Virus record (IMG/VR): IMGVR_UViG_3300027743_000005
Span: 1 to 60,723 of that record
DNA: 60,723 nucleotides
Reading direction: 5' to 3' (one strand)
From: a virus
A model generated the notes under the pieces. That model was not told where the DNA came from and ran no database searches. It saw only the letters and a list, made by a program, of their open reading frames with translations. This document shows, one piece after another, positions 22,726 through 33,369 of this stretch. Position 1 is the stretch's first letter, and the number at the start of each line of letters is the position of its first letter. The translations under genes and the position numbers were made by a program.

Positions 22726-23009
22726 ACCTCTGGGCCCTGCCGCCGCAGTCGTGGTTCAACACGATCTGGTACTGGGCCATCCAGCGCGTGAAGGACCCGG
22801 ACCGCTTCAACTTCGAGTTGGAGCGCCCGCCGCCGGGCCACACGCAGGTCGTCACCGAGGGCGATCTCGAGCAGGACGGCGCGTCCTTCATGGCCTTCGC
22901 CGCAGCGATGGGAGCGGCGCCCGCCATCCGTCAGGGCACCCTCCCGGCGAGTGAGGGCGTACCATCGCCCGACAGCAGCTCAGCCAGGAGCGACACCGGA
23001 GGTAGCTGA
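22629..23009 (+). CDS. Tail assembly chaperone, second frame (gpT-like)
   Basis: 126 residues from an internal GTG 22629, in the minus-one frame relative to the gpG-like gene, and open back to 22542. Blocks: DHWQAIDGEASCNGVDLW, PPQSWFNTIWYWAIQRV, FELERPPPG. Either translated as a frameshift fusion with the upstream gene, as in lambda gpGT and many actinophages, or independently. Its stop overlaps the tape-measure ATG (TGATG). Confidence 0.68.
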   Translation: MVGAPYYTCRRLVAIAADHWQAIDGEASCNGVDLWALPPQSWFNTIWYWAIQRVKDPDRFNFELERPPPGHTQVVTEGDLEQDGASFMAFAAAMGAAPAIRQGTLPASEGVPSPDSSSARSDTGGS

Positions 23010-26000
23010 TGGCCGGGCCGACTGTCGGTCACATCGAGGTAACCGTCGATGCCGACACCGGCAAGCTGAAGGCTCAGGTCACGGCGGCGGGCAAAGAGGC
23101 GGGCAAGGGCGCCGCCGATCAGATCGACTCCGAGCTGGGCAAGGTCGACGGCTCCCAGCTCAAGAAGAAGATCGCCCTCATCAAGAAGCAGGTCGAGGAG
23201 CAGCTCAAGAACATCGACGTCGACCTGGACATCGAGGCGGACACCGCCGACATCAAGGCGGCCAAGGCCCAGATCAACAAGGGTCTGTCCGGCATCGAGG
23301 CCGAGGTCGGCGTCGATGTGGACGAGACGGAACTGGCCTCTGCCCGCTCTGAGATCGAGGGCGGCATGGGCGACAGCGGGAACAAGTCCGGCGACGCCTT
23401 CGGCAAGGGGTTCGGCCGCGGGCTGAGCGGCCGGATGAAGCTGATCCTCGCCGGGATCGTCGAGTTGGGCGAGCCGCTCGTCGCCATCTTCGAAGGGCTC
23501 GCCTCCGTCATCACGCAGGTACTCGGCTCGGCCCTCCAGGCCCTCGGTGGGTCCATCGGCGCGCTCACGCCCCTGCTGTTCGGCCTCGGCGCCGGGGTCG
23601 CTGCCGTGCTGGTCGGGTCGAAGGGGATGGTCACCGCCTTCAAGGCCATCAACACCGAGTTCGCCACCGCTCTGGAAGAGGGCCGGGCCTTCAACCTCCA
23701 GGCCGAGGACATTCAGAAGGCGCTGAAGGACCTGACCCCGGCCGCCCGCGACACCGCCGTGGCCTTCTCGGAAATCCTGCCCCAGCTGCACGGCATCCAG
23801 GAGGCCGTACAGGAGGCCCTGTTCGCCGGGATGGGTGACGTCCTGCGTGACCTCGCCACCAACGTGATCCCCGACGTCGGCGAGGCCCTGGTGATCGCCG
23901 CCGGACAGGCGAACACATTCGGCAAGGACCTGGTCGCCGCGCTGAAGACCATCGACTTCTCGCAGCTTGTCGGCGGACTGACTCCCGCTATGGCGAGCCT
24001 GAGCGACGCCATCTCGACGGTGGTCCAGTCCATCGGGCCGTTCCTCACGGCCGCCACCCCGGCCGCCACCCGCCTGGCCGAGATGCTGAAGCTGTCGGCC
24101 GAGAGCCTTCTGGCGATGGTCACGGCGGGCCAGCAGAGCGGCGCCATCAACGACTTCCTCCAGGACGGCCTCTCCGCGCTCTCGACGTGGTGGGACCTGC
24201 TGAAGAACATCGGCGCGACGCTCTTCACGATCTTCCAGGCGGGGGCCGAAGGCGGCACCGGCCTGGTGCAGAAGCTCTCCGACATCGTGGGCAAGTTCAA
24301 CGAGTGGCTGAACACCGGCCCCGGCCAGGACGCCCTGCTCCAGTTCTTCGCCACCGGGCGCCAACTGCTGTCGGACCTGACCCCGCTCCTCGAAGGGGCG
24401 GTCGGCTTCTTCAAGAACCTCGTTCAGCCCAACACCCTGACGGCCATCGCTGACATCGCCACGAACCTCGGGGCGATGCTGCCCGTGCTGGGGGAGCTGT
24501 TCAACATCTCCGGCCGCATCAGCGTCTTCCAGCTGCTGGCGCAGGCGCTGGCGCAGATCGCCGAGGCCATACAGCCGCTGCTTGTCCCGCTGAAGCAGAT
24601 CGCCACCGTCATCGGTGAGACCTTGGCCGAAGCCCTGACCGCACTTCAGCCCCTGCTGAACGCCGTCGGTCGGCTGCTCGGGCAGCTTCTGCGGGCCGTC
24701 GCCCCGCTCGTGCCGATCATCGCGGACCTGTTCGTCCGGGCCGTCGAGTTCCTGGTCGATGCCTTCACGCAGCTGGAGCCTGTTCTCTCGCCCGTCATCG
24801 ACCTACTGACCAAGGAGCTCGCCGAGCAGCTGCCCCTCGTGGTCGACGTCTTCGACGAACTGTTCAAGGCCCTCACGCCCCTGATCCCGGTATTCATGCA
24901 GCTCGTCAGTCAGGTCCTGCTCGTCATGGCCCCGCTGCTGCCGGTCCTGGTGACCTCGGGCCTCCAGCTCGTCACCGTGGGGGCGCAGCTGCTGACCGCC
25001 TTCGCGCCCCTGCTGACGGTCTTGCTGCAACTGACCAACGAGGTCCTCGTCGCCCTCACTCCGCTGCTGCTGACCATCAACGGCGCCCTTGCCGGGTTCT
25101 CCAGCGCCATCGGCACTGTGGTCGAGGCGCTGACCGATCTTGTGGGCGTCGTAGCGGACGCCTTGGCCTCGATCCTGGCCGAGTTCGGCGGCGTACTGGC
25201 CAAGGTCATCGGGATCGTCGCGGGTTGGGTCCAGGGCGTCATCGACTGGTTCGTGAACCTGTTCAACCGCCTCATCGGCAACAGCATCATCCCGGACCTC
25301 ATCAACGGGATCGTGAACTGGTTCCTACGCCTACCGGGGATGCTCGCCGGGCTGGGCGGCCAGCTGATCGCGATGGTGGTCGGGTGGTTCGTGGAGATGG
25401 CCGCGTCCGTCATGTCCACGCTGGCGGGCTGGGCTCTCGAGGTGGTCGCCTTCTTCACCGCCATACCGGGGCAGATCGTCGCCGCCATCTCCACCGGCAT
25501 CGGCGTCATCACCGCCGTCGGCAAGTCGCTCGTGGGTTGGATCATGAGCGGCATCACCAGTGCCGTCGAATCGCTCCTGGCGTGGGGCCGCGGGCTACCC
25601 GGTCAGGTCGCCAGCGCCATCAGCGGCGCCGCCAGCTCGCTTGTCGGCGTGGGTCGCTCCATCGTCGACTTCATCCTCCAGGGCATCGGCTCGATGGGCA
25701 GCGCGATCACGTCGAAGATCAAGAGCTTCATCCCCAGCCCCGGCGACATACTCAGCGGCATCGGCGGCGCCGTCAGCGGTCTCAACCCCTTCGACGCCGA
25801 GGGCGGCGTCTACGCCTCGCCCACGGCCAAGATCATCGGTGAGGCGGGCCGGGAGGCGGTCATCCCGCTCGACCGCCCGCTCAACCTCGTGGACCCGAGC
25901 GTGCGGGCAATGGCCGCGCTGCTGCGGGGCCAGACACTGCCGACGCAGAGCGGCCAGCCTGGCGCCGCCATCAACAAGCAGGTGAACGTGTACCAGACCA

Positions 26001-26074
26001 TCACGCCGGTGTCGGCTGATCCGGTGGCCGTAGCCGCTCAGGTGATCAACCGCGCCGCGGCGATGGCGAGCTAG
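23009..26074 (+). CDS. Tape measure protein
   Basis: 1021 residues, ATG 23009. N-terminal about 150 residues are charged coiled coil (GKLKAQVTAAGKEAGKGAAD). The body is repetitive hydrophobic helix with membrane-like stretches, and a basic, Gly-rich C-terminus with NPFDAEGGVYASPTAKIIGE and REAVIPLD, a block typical of actinophage tape measures. By the rule of about 1.5 angstrom per residue, the tail would be near 150 nm. It sets tail length and is ejected ahead of DNA. Confidence 0.93.
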   Translation: MAGPTVGHIEVTVDADTGKLKAQVTAAGKEAGKGAADQIDSELGKVDGSQLKKKIALIKKQVEEQLKNIDVDLDIEADTADIKAAKAQINKGLSGIEAEVGVDVDETELASARSEIEGGMGDSGNKSGDAFGKGFGRGLSGRMKLILAGIVELGEPLVAIFEGLASVITQVLGSALQALGGSIGALTPLLFGLGAGVAAVLVGSKGMVTAFKAINTEFATALEEGRAFNLQAEDIQKALKDLTPAARDTAVAFSEILPQLHGIQEAVQEALFAGMGDVLRDLATNVIPDVGEALVIAAGQANTFGKDLVAALKTIDFSQLVGGLTPAMASLSDAISTVVQSIGPFLTAATPAATRLAEMLKLSAESLLAMVTAGQQSGAINDFLQDGLSALSTWWDLLKNIGATLFTIFQAGAEGGTGLVQKLSDIVGKFNEWLNTGPGQDALLQFFATGRQLLSDLTPLLEGAVGFFKNLVQPNTLTAIADIATNLGAMLPVLGELFNISGRISVFQLLAQALAQIAEAIQPLLVPLKQIATVIGETLAEALTALQPLLNAVGRLLGQLLRAVAPLVPIIADLFVRAVEFLVDAFTQLEPVLSPVIDLLTKELAEQLPLVVDVFDELFKALTPLIPVFMQLVSQVLLVMAPLLPVLVTSGLQLVTVGAQLLTAFAPLLTVLLQLTNEVLVALTPLLLTINGALAGFSSAIGTVVEALTDLVGVVADALASILAEFGGVLAKVIGIVAGWVQGVIDWFVNLFNRLIGNSIIPDLINGIVNWFLRLPGMLAGLGGQLIAMVVGWFVEMAASVMSTLAGWALEVVAFFTAIPGQIVAAISTGIGVITAVGKSLVGWIMSGITSAVESLLAWGRGLPGQVASAISGAASSLVGVGRSIVDFILQGIGSMGSAITSKIKSFIPSPGDILSGIGGAVSGLNPFDAEGGVYASPTAKIIGEAGREAVIPLDRPLNLVDPSVRAMAALLRGQTLPTQSGQPGAAINKQVNVYQTITPVSADPVAVAAQVINRAAAMAS

Positions 26075-26082
26075 GAGGCGCC

Positions 26083-27501
26083 GTGTACCCCGGATGGCTG
26101 GCGCTCGGGTCGGGCGACCCGATCTACGGCGCTCCGTACATCGAGATCGTCAACAACGCCCGCGTCTTCGCCTACGCCCGCAACATGGGCATCTGCTGGC
26201 TCCAGGAATGCGAGGACTGCGAGACGGCGAACCAGGTGCTCCCCGGCGGCGGCGTCTACACGTCACCGGGCCAGGACCATGCGCCGTGGTTCGACCCCGA
26301 CAACCCCGACACGTGGGGCTTCCTCGGTGTCGTCGGACTCGACGTGCAGGGCGACTTCACCTCGACGCGCGCCGTCACCGTGTCGAACGCCGTCACCTTC
26401 GGCGGCGTCCTCGGCCCGCCCTACTTCGGCCCGCGCACGCTCGTGGTGCGCTGCCTGGCGGTCGCCGTCGACGAGTGCTCGCTGACGGCTGGTCTCGAGT
26501 GGCTCAACTTCTTCGCCGGGAACCCCGAGGAGCCGTGCCTGGGCGACAACCTCACCTTCTTCGACTGCTGCCCCTGCATGTGCGAGGACGACGATGCAGA
26601 GGGCCAGTGCTGGCCGAACGACTACGACAGCTTCAACGCAGGCCCGGCGTGCGACACCGACAACCTGTGGCCCGCGACCTACGACGAGCTGATCCTCGGC
26701 CCCGACCCGTCCCTCGGGCCGTGGTGCCTGTGGCCGCGCATCTACAACGACCTGAACGCCGGTCCGCCGTCGTGGTCGTGCTGCGCGCACTCCTGCGTGG
26801 TGCCGTACCTCCGCCAGTACTACAACGCCATGATCACCGGGGGGCCGACCGTCATCCAGCACCCGAAGATGAACACGTCGGGAGCGATGGCCGAGTTCGA
26901 GCTGACCATCGTGGCCGCCAACCCGGCCAAGCACACGCTGCCCGATCCCTTCTCGCCGCTGCCGCCCGACAGCGGCGGTGTGCTCATCACCGACCCGCCC
27001 GATCCGGTGGTCGAACCGACCCCTGACCCGTTCGACCTTCCGGGCGTGACCTCCATGCGCTCGCTCGCCCGCACGCTCACCCGGACCGAGCCGCTACCGG
27101 CGTTCACTCCGGCGATGCAGTGGCTGCGGAGGGAACTGCCGTGGCACGCCCCCGAGGGCCGCTCCTTCAGCGAGAAGGCGCCTGTCATCCAGATCGTCAG
27201 CTACTCCGAACAAGCAGAGCAGGTTCGGATCGGGCTGTGGGCCGGGGACGTGCGTCTGGCGGGCTGGCTCATCCCCTTCATCCCGCCCAACACGATCCTC
27301 ACCATCGACAACTCCCGGCGCGTGGCCATCGTCAACCACAGCGGCGAGATACGCCGCCTCGGTGCGTTCGTGCGCGACTGGCGCGGCGACCCCATCAAGT
27401 ACATCTCGGTCCCGCACGGCAACTATCGGCTGACCATCGACCAGGAGGTGGACAAGGCCGTTCGGCTCCTGCTGCGGGCGTCCGCCGTCTCGGTGTCATG
27501 A
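26083..27501 (+). CDS. Minor tail protein (distal-tail-like)
   Basis: 472 residues; GTG 26083 with SD AGGAGG. N-terminal beta domain (YIEIVNNARVFAYARNMGICW) as in distal tail proteins. A Cys-rich insert near residues 160-245 (CCPCMCEDDD, CDTDNLWPATYDELILG, SWSCCAHSC) is probably a metal- or disulfide-stabilised loop. Position right after the tape measure supports a Dit-like hub. Its stop overlaps the next ATG. Confidence 0.75.
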   Translation: MYPGWLALGSGDPIYGAPYIEIVNNARVFAYARNMGICWLQECEDCETANQVLPGGGVYTSPGQDHAPWFDPDNPDTWGFLGVVGLDVQGDFTSTRAVTVSNAVTFGGVLGPPYFGPRTLVVRCLAVAVDECSLTAGLEWLNFFAGNPEEPCLGDNLTFFDCCPCMCEDDDAEGQCWPNDYDSFNAGPACDTDNLWPATYDELILGPDPSLGPWCLWPRIYNDLNAGPPSWSCCAHSCVVPYLRQYYNAMITGGPTVIQHPKMNTSGAMAEFELTIVAANPAKHTLPDPFSPLPPDSGGVLITDPPDPVVEPTPDPFDLPGVTSMRSLARTLTRTEPLPAFTPAMQWLRRELPWHAPEGRSFSEKAPVIQIVSYSEQAEQVRIGLWAGDVRLAGWLIPFIPPNTILTIDNSRRVAIVNHSGEIRRLGAFVRDWRGDPIKYISVPHGNYRLTIDQEVDKAVRLLLRASAVSVS

Positions 27502-28607
27502 GCACGCTCGACACCGGGTTCACCTGCGGCACGCACCGCGCCATGATCTACGCGCGCGGCGGCGAGGACTTCCTCGGGGAGCTGACGCCGCTCACGGCCG
27601 TGCGCTGGCAGCGAATCCGTGACGAGGTATCGACCGCCGAAGTCGTCGTGCCGACGCACGAGTGTTGCGAGCTGCTGGGCGATCTCCGCACGATCGCGAT
27701 GGAGCTGCATATCTTCCGCAACGACGTCGTGGTGTGGCAAGGACCCATCGTCCGGCTGGAGTACGAGTGGGACACCGTGCGGGTGTACGCCGAGGACATT
27801 CTGTGGGTGGCGAAGCGCACAGTGCTGACCGTGGGCTACAACCAGAGCTACCCGAACATCGGCAACGCCGTGAGCCGCATGGACTGGCTGCTGCGGAACC
27901 AGTGCTACGCCCTCAACGGCGATCCGTGGAAGATGCTGTCGCACCTGCATCCGCTCCACCACCCGGCCGACCCGAGAACCTCGCGCATCATCAACGCCTT
28001 CCAGATGTACGTGTGGGAGGACTTCGACAAGTACGCCGAGGACATGGGCACCGACTACTGCGTCGTCAACCGCGACGTCTTCTACTTCGACATTCATCTG
28101 GCGTGGACCGAGCTGCCGACGCTCGACGAGCAGTACATGAGCCAGTTCCCTCGGGTGGTCGAGTACGGCTACCAGTGCTACACGCGCGGCTTCGTGACCA
28201 ACGGCAAGGGCTACGCGGGCGTGGCCCAGAACGCCGACTGGTTCGACGAGTACGGCTGGATCGACCTGCTCATCTCGAACACGACCGAGGGCACCAGTAC
28301 ATCGCAGCCATCGACCGGCGACTTGCAGCAGTGGACCGAAACTGCTGCCCACAACATCGAGGACTCGGTCCCCGCCCCGGTGCAGGTCATCATCCCGGCC
28401 AACACCACCCTGCTCCCCGGCGCGCCGTGGCACATCGAGCAACTGATCCCCGGCGCCTGGTTTCCCGTCACCGTCACCCGCCTGTGCCGTTCCGTGACGG
28501 AGTGGCAGCGCATCCACGAGGTCGTCGTCAACGAGTCGGCGCCCAACGGAGAGACGGTCAGCTTCACCGCCATCAGCGCCCCGAACGTCCGAGTGGAACC
28601 GACCTGA
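27498..28607 (+). CDS. Minor tail protein (tail-associated, baseplate hub)
   Basis: 369 residues, ATG 27498 (ATGA). The N-terminal beta barrel-like part ([46 protein letters not shown]) resembles gp27/Tal-type hub proteins of siphophages. No peptidoglycan hydrolase motif is visible. It follows the Dit-like gene, as expected for the tail tip. Confidence 0.75.
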   Translation: MSTLDTGFTCGTHRAMIYARGGEDFLGELTPLTAVRWQRIRDEVSTAEVVVPTHECCELLGDLRTIAMELHIFRNDVVVWQGPIVRLEYEWDTVRVYAEDILWVAKRTVLTVGYNQSYPNIGNAVSRMDWLLRNQCYALNGDPWKMLSHLHPLHHPADPRTSRIINAFQMYVWEDFDKYAEDMGTDYCVVNRDVFYFDIHLAWTELPTLDEQYMSQFPRVVEYGYQCYTRGFVTNGKGYAGVAQNADWFDEYGWIDLLISNTTEGTSTSQPSTGDLQQWTETAAHNIEDSVPAPVQVIIPANTTLLPGAPWHIEQLIPGAWFPVTVTRLCRSVTEWQRIHEVVVNESAPNGETVSFTAISAPNVRVEPT

Positions 28608-28608
28608 G

Positions 28609-31176
28609 ATGCACCAGGAGATTCAGCGGAAGCAGTCGCTGCCCGCCTACCTCACGAACCTGAACACCCGCCTGGCGTGGGTCGAGCGCCGCCCGATGGG
28701 CGACATGCAGTGGCGCGACACCACCTTCGGCTCCGTCCCCTGCACCGAAGACCTTCCCGCCGACGCCCCGGACGGCGCGCGCTACCTCGTCGTCTGTCTC
28801 GGCCAGATCGCCACCCAGCAGCCAGACGGGTCGTGGGTCTACAGCCCCATCCCCGACCCGCCCCCGAGCGGTGGTGGCGAGCCTGGCCCGGAAGGCCCGA
28901 TGGGTCCTGCTGGTCCGACTGGTCCCGCTGGCCCGACCGGCCCGCAGGGTCCGACTGGCCCGGCCTCGACCGTGCCTGGTCCACAGGGACCGCCCGGTGC
29001 TCAGGGTCCGCAGGGTCCGACCGGAGCGACCGGAGCGACCGGACCGCAAGGTCCGCAAGGAGCTGGCCTCGTCATCCTCGGAGAGCTGGACGACCCGAGC
29101 GAGCTACCGGCGCTGCCCTGCACGCCCGGCACCGCATGGGTGATCGACGGCATCCTCTGGTCGTGTAGCGGCGCGGGCGGCTGGGTCGACGCCGGTCCCG
29201 TCGTCTCGATGGCGGGCACCGGCTACTTCGCCACCACCGCCATCGGAAATGCCGCCATCTCCAGCGTCACAATGGCGGCGCTGTCGTGGAACGACCCGTA
29301 CCTCATCCGGGGCTGGACGCACGACATGACCTTCTACACGGTCGATGCGGACGGCGTGTACGGCTCGGCCATGAACCTCACGGTGACGGGCGCGGCGAGC
29401 GATTGGGTCATCCTCCGCATGCAGCAATACCGCGGCGGCACCCTCATCAAGGCGGTCGACGGAGTGATGGAGGGCGTCGACAACATCGCGAGCAACACCT
29501 TCGCCCAGGGCAGTCTCCACGCTCAGTTCGACATGAAGGCGGGCGACTACCTCTACTGCTCGGCCCAGGCTCCGGTGACGGGCGTGAAGACGGAGACCCG
29601 CTCGTCGTGGGTCGTCTGGTCGATCGGCGGAGCGAAGGGCGACACCGGCCCGGCGGGACCGACCGGCGCGACCGGCGCCCAGGGCATCCCCGGCGTCCAA
29701 GGCCCCCAGGGGCCGCAGGGACCACAGGGTGTGCCGGGCACGACCGGACCCGACGAGGTCCGCATCGCGGCCACGCCGCCCACCGTGACCGCGGGCGAGC
29801 CTGAGCTCTGGGTGGACACAACGGTCCCGTCCGCTCCGGTGATGAAGTTCTGGGACGGCGACTCCTGGGAGGCCGTGTCCTCCGCTGGTGGCGGTGGTCT
29901 GTCGGGCTACTGGTACAGCGCTACGTCCGGCGTCACCAGCGCGGGCGGCAATGCCGTACCCACCAGCGGGGCGCAGATTTACTGGGGGCCAGCGCTGCGG
30001 GCGTCGGGCTGGACTCGCCACGCCAACACGTCGGCCATCGTCTGCAACCTCGCGGGTCGCTACGCGATTGATGTGAGCCTCTCGCTGGTCCACATCACGG
30101 GCGCCTCGGCCTACGAGATCATCGAGCTTCGCAAGTACAACACCGGCGGCACGCTGCTCGAAGCGTCCACCCACGTCGGGCCGGGCACCAGCCTCAACTG
30201 GTACACGCAGCCCCAGGCCGTGGCGATCATGGACTTCGCCGTGGGCGACATGATCACGTGCTTCGTGACGCCCAACCAGGCGGCACAGATTGACGGTCGC
30301 AGCGCCATCGTCATCACCCCGGTCGGCGGCGCCAAGGGCGACAAGGGCGACCCAGGCAACGCCGCGATGGGCTTCTGGTTCAGCAACTTCAGCGGCCCGT
30401 CCTCGATCACCGGAGGCGCCGGGAAGATACAGCTCACCCCGAACCCGCCCACGCAGTCGGCGGGCTTCTACCGCCACGCCAACGGCACCGTGGTCGTGTG
30501 CGACGTCGCCGGGTACTACCGCATCGGTCTGCACGCCGCCTTCACCGCCACCACGGCGACGCAGTACACCGACACCTACATCGAGGTCCGCGACCCGGTC
30601 ACGTTCTCCACGATCCTGGCGTCGTCCAACCCGATCGGCTCGGGCTACCGCTCGGGCGTCACCGGGGACTACTTCTCCCACGACGGCGAACTGGTCTGCT
30701 ATCTGCGCCAGGGCGACTACATCTCGCCGCACATCGCCGCCGACGCCACCCGGAACTTCCAGGCGTCGCGCTCGTACCTGTCGATCACGCCGGTCGGTGG
30801 TCCGCAGGGAGCGCAGGGGCCGCCAGGTTCGGCGGCGGGCACGACGGCGTGGACGGCACTGCCGTTCTCCGCGGGGTGGGCCAACTACGGCAGCGGGTAC
30901 CAGCCGTGCCAGTACCGACTGGAAGGCGACCGGGTGTTCCTGCGTGGCCTGTGCGTGCAGTCGATCCTCGGCAACAACACCATCGCCGTCATGCCGGTCG
31001 GGTTCCGCCCGCCGACGTTGGTCATGCTCCACACGATGGGCTTCGGCAACACGCAGAAGGACCACATCAACCGCATCGACCTGACCGCGGGCGGCGCCCT
31101 CGGGATGCTCCCGCCCGTCAACGAACTCCAGGGCTACTTCACTCTCGACGGCCTTTCGTGGTCGATCACCGCATAG
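28609..31176 (+). CDS. Collagen-like / C1q-like tail fibre
   Basis: 855 residues, ATG 28609. N-terminal attachment region to about 85, then a first Gly-X-Y collagen block (about 90-145), a first jelly-roll-like domain, a second collagen block (about 345-382), and two more related domains. These share the pattern W/Y-x-RHAN-x-T then CNLAG or CDVAG-x-Y and end in [10 protein letters not shown] or [12 protein letters not shown]-terminal globular tip of about 110 residues follows. Triple-helical collagen stalks with C1q/TNF-like heads are common receptor-binding designs in phages of Gram-positive hosts. Likely a host-range determinant. Confidence 0.82.
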   Translation: MHQEIQRKQSLPAYLTNLNTRLAWVERRPMGDMQWRDTTFGSVPCTEDLPADAPDGARYLVVCLGQIATQQPDGSWVYSPIPDPPPSGGGEPGPEGPMGPAGPTGPAGPTGPQGPTGPASTVPGPQGPPGAQGPQGPTGATGATGPQGPQGAGLVILGELDDPSELPALPCTPGTAWVIDGILWSCSGAGGWVDAGPVVSMAGTGYFATTAIGNAAISSVTMAALSWNDPYLIRGWTHDMTFYTVDADGVYGSAMNLTVTGAASDWVILRMQQYRGGTLIKAVDGVMEGVDNIASNTFAQGSLHAQFDMKAGDYLYCSAQAPVTGVKTETRSSWVVWSIGGAKGDTGPAGPTGATGAQGIPGVQGPQGPQGPQGVPGTTGPDEVRIAATPPTVTAGEPELWVDTTVPSAPVMKFWDGDSWEAVSSAGGGGLSGYWYSATSGVTSAGGNAVPTSGAQIYWGPALRASGWTRHANTSAIVCNLAGRYAIDVSLSLVHITGASAYEIIELRKYNTGGTLLEASTHVGPGTSLNWYTQPQAVAIMDFAVGDMITCFVTPNQAAQIDGRSAIVITPVGGAKGDKGDPGNAAMGFWFSNFSGPSSITGGAGKIQLTPNPPTQSAGFYRHANGTVVVCDVAGYYRIGLHAAFTATTATQYTDTYIEVRDPVTFSTILASSNPIGSGYRSGVTGDYFSHDGELVCYLRQGDYISPHIAADATRNFQASRSYLSITPVGGPQGAQGPPGSAAGTTAWTALPFSAGWANYGSGYQPCQYRLEGDRVFLRGLCVQSILGNNTIAVMPVGFRPPTLVMLHTMGFGNTQKDHINRIDLTAGGALGMLPPVNELQGYFTLDGLSWSITA

Positions 31177-31183
31177 GAGCGCC

Positions 31184-31510
31184 ATGAGCTACAACAGCCT
31201 GTCCGCCCAGAACGCCGACATCGAGTTCTCCAATCGCATCACGGCGGCGGTCGAGAAGGAGGCGCACAACAACCCGGCATTCGGGGACACCGACTACGGG
31301 ACGGCGGTGATCCGGGGCCAGGTCGGCGCGCAGCTGCTCTTCTGGCCGGTGTGCATCGCCACCGAGGCGGCCTACGAGGCCGCTCTGCTCAACCACGTGC
31401 TCAACCCCGGCAAGGACGAGTCCGTCGTCACCGACGCCGCGATCCTCTCGGCCATCCAGGCGAGCTGGCCGCCCGACCCCTGGCCGCCCGAGTCGACCCC
31501 GCCCGCGTAG
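31184..31510 (+). CDS. Hypothetical protein in the tail-fibre cluster, 108 aa
   Basis: ATG 31184, SD AGGAGC. Mostly helical (DIEFSNRITAAVEKEAHNN, ATEAAYEAALLNHVL) with a Pro/Trp-rich end (WPPDPWPPESTPPA). Small proteins of this sort accompany fibre genes in actinophages and may act in fibre assembly; that is inference from position. Confidence 0.7.
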   Translation: MSYNSLSAQNADIEFSNRITAAVEKEAHNNPAFGDTDYGTAVIRGQVGAQLLFWPVCIATEAAYEAALLNHVLNPGKDESVVTDAAILSAIQASWPPDPWPPESTPPA

Positions 31511-31563
31511 TGCCGGTCCCGATGAACACCGCCACTACTGTTCGCCAGACGAGGGAGGTGTAG

Positions 31564-32160
31564 ATGCCCGGTCAGACCCCCAACCGCGCGTACCCGTATC
31601 CGCTGGATGCGGACCCGGTGGACGTGGCCCTCGACATCAAGAAGCTGGCCGACGCGGTCGATGCCGACACCAACACGCTCTTCACGTTCGCCCCGGTCTA
31701 CGCCGACATCAACGACCTGAACCTCCGTGCGCCCAAGACCACCGGATCGAAGGCCCGCACCGCCAACCCGATCGCTGAGTACTACTACAGCGGTTCGGCG
31801 TGGGTGCTGACGTGGAAGCCCGCCAGCGGCTGGAGCAACCTCCCGCTCGGCCCCGACTGTGTCCAGCAGGGCGGCAGTCAGGTGTGCCAGTACCGCACCA
31901 CCAGCGATGGCGAAGTGCAACTGCGCGGGGTGTGCACCATCTTCGGCAGCCATCCAGGCAACCAGTCCCGCAACATCGGCACCGTCCCCATCGGCCTGGC
32001 CCCGGCGTTCACCAGCTGGCAGCTCGTGCCCAACGCCAGCGACAGCGCCTACCGGGTCTACGTCCGCACGGACGGCCTGATCCTGTTCGGCCCCATCGGC
32101 CTCGACGCCGGAATCGCCCTGGACACAATCCAGTGGCCCATCAACAACTGGACGGCGTAG
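31564..32160 (+). CDS. Tail fibre protein, paralog A
   Basis: 198 residues, ATG 31564 with GGGAGG. The first about 35 residues (MPGQTPNRAYPYPLDADPVD then IKKLADAVDAD) are nearly the same as those of the next gene, marking a shared attachment domain. The C-terminal 110 residues resemble the tip of the large fibre (VQQGGSQVCQYRTTSDGEVQ against [16 protein letters not shown]; both with PVGF or PIGL), so it is a receptor-binding-type head. Confidence 0.78.
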   Translation: MPGQTPNRAYPYPLDADPVDVALDIKKLADAVDADTNTLFTFAPVYADINDLNLRAPKTTGSKARTANPIAEYYYSGSAWVLTWKPASGWSNLPLGPDCVQQGGSQVCQYRTTSDGEVQLRGVCTIFGSHPGNQSRNIGTVPIGLAPAFTSWQLVPNASDSAYRVYVRTDGLILFGPIGLDAGIALDTIQWPINNWTA

Positions 32161-32736
32161 ATGCCTGGCACCACTCCGAACCGCGGCTACCCCTACCCGC
32201 TCGGCGTCGACCCGATCGACGTGGCCATGGACATCAAGCGGCTCGCCGACGCCGTGGATGCCGACTCTCAGGTCATCGAGGACGACCTCGCCAGTCGTGG
32301 CGGTGGCCTCGTCGTCGCCAACTTCGGTGGCACCGCCGGGCGCGGCTGGAAGGTAGTGAAGGCCAACGTCGACGTGCTCGGCCAACCCGCCATCGTGCGC
32401 GTCGGGATGGACATCGGCTGGATCGCTGACCCCACCCACATCTACGAGACGGTCGGCTACTGCACTGGCATCACCTACGCCAGCGGCACCGCCATCACCG
32501 TGGGCGAGCTGTGCATCGTCGGCGGCGCCACCGAGCCGACGAACACGCAGATTTCAGCCACCCACCAGAACCCCTCCCGGTCCCACTCGATCACGCTTCT
32601 CGAGACTGGCCTGACCGGCCAGGTCTACCGACACCTGGCGATGACCAGCGACGGCCAGCCGTCCACGGTTCTCCGCATGACCGCCAGCGCCAGCTTCCCG
32701 GCGATCTTCTACGTCAAGGACTTGGGGGCCGCCTGA
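32161..32736 (+). CDS. Tail fibre protein, paralog B
   Basis: 191 residues; ATG abuts the previous stop. Same N-terminal module (MPGTTPNRGYPYPLGVDPID) as paralog A, but an unrelated C-terminal beta domain (VVKANVDVLGQPAIVRVGMD). The pair looks like a duplicated attachment domain carrying two different heads. Confidence 0.76.
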   Translation: MPGTTPNRGYPYPLGVDPIDVAMDIKRLADAVDADSQVIEDDLASRGGGLVVANFGGTAGRGWKVVKANVDVLGQPAIVRVGMDIGWIADPTHIYETVGYCTGITYASGTAITVGELCIVGGATEPTNTQISATHQNPSRSHSITLLETGLTGQVYRHLAMTSDGQPSTVLRMTASASFPAIFYVKDLGAA

Positions 32737-33161
32737 TGGCACGCTGCCGTTGCTCCGGCGATATCTGCACCTGTGGCATAGAAGGCGGGACGGGCGTCGT
32801 CGTTGAAGGGTCGGGCGGCTTCAACGACCCGTACGTCATCTCCGTACCGATCCCGACGCTCATCACCTTCGAGCCTGGCGACGACGTGGCCTTCACCGTC
32901 ACCGGCGCGGGCACCGAGATCAGCCCGCTCGTCGTCAGCGCCGAGGTGAACTGCCTCAACTGCGCCGACGCCACCACCGCGGCCGTGGGCGACGTGCTCA
33001 CGATGAACGCCTCGGGGCAGTGGGTACCGGGTCCGCCCAACCAGGTCGCGCCAGGCGCCATCCATACCGGAGCGGGCCTCGTGGGCGATGGCTCCCCAGG
33101 AGCGCCCATCCGCATCGACGTCTGCACCTACGGGGACTTGAAGGCCCTCTGCGTGCCGTAG
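32736..33161 (+). CDS. Small tail-tip protein, Cys-rich N-terminus, 141 aa
   Basis: ATG 32736 overlapping the stop. It begins MARCRCSGDICTCGIEGG and continues with GSGGFNDPYVIS, a pattern of small beta proteins placed after fibre genes in actinophages. The end (GAGLVGDGSPGAPIRID) is glycine-rich. Probably a virion protein; role unknown. Confidence 0.7.
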   Translation: MARCRCSGDICTCGIEGGTGVVVEGSGGFNDPYVISVPIPTLITFEPGDDVAFTVTGAGTEISPLVVSAEVNCLNCADATTAAVGDVLTMNASGQWVPGPPNQVAPGAIHTGAGLVGDGSPGAPIRIDVCTYGDLKALCVP

Positions 33162-33171
33162 TCTCCGGCGC

Positions 33172-33369
33172 GTGCCGGACGAAATCGTGGATGAGTCCGA
33201 GTCGGACGACGGCGTAGGTCTGTACCTCTTCTGGCGCTTCGTCGCCTGGCGGGCGCGCCGTGGCTTGCCCGCCGTGGACCTAGATGACCTCGCTCGGGTG
33301 CGGGAGATCGTGGCTGAGCTCAACGAGCTCCTGGAGGGTGCCCGCGTCACGCGGGTGCAGCGGGCATGA
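33172..33369 (+). CDS. Hypothetical protein, 65 aa
   Basis: GTG 33172. An acidic start (PDEIVDESESDD) followed by a helix with aromatic face (LYLFWRFVAWRARRG) and a second helix (VREIVAELNELLEG). It overlaps the endolysin start by four bases. Possibly a lysis accessory, given the position, but no membrane span is certain. Confidence 0.65.
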   Translation: MPDEIVDESESDDGVGLYLFWRFVAWRARRGLPAVDLDDLARVREIVAELNELLEGARVTRVQRA

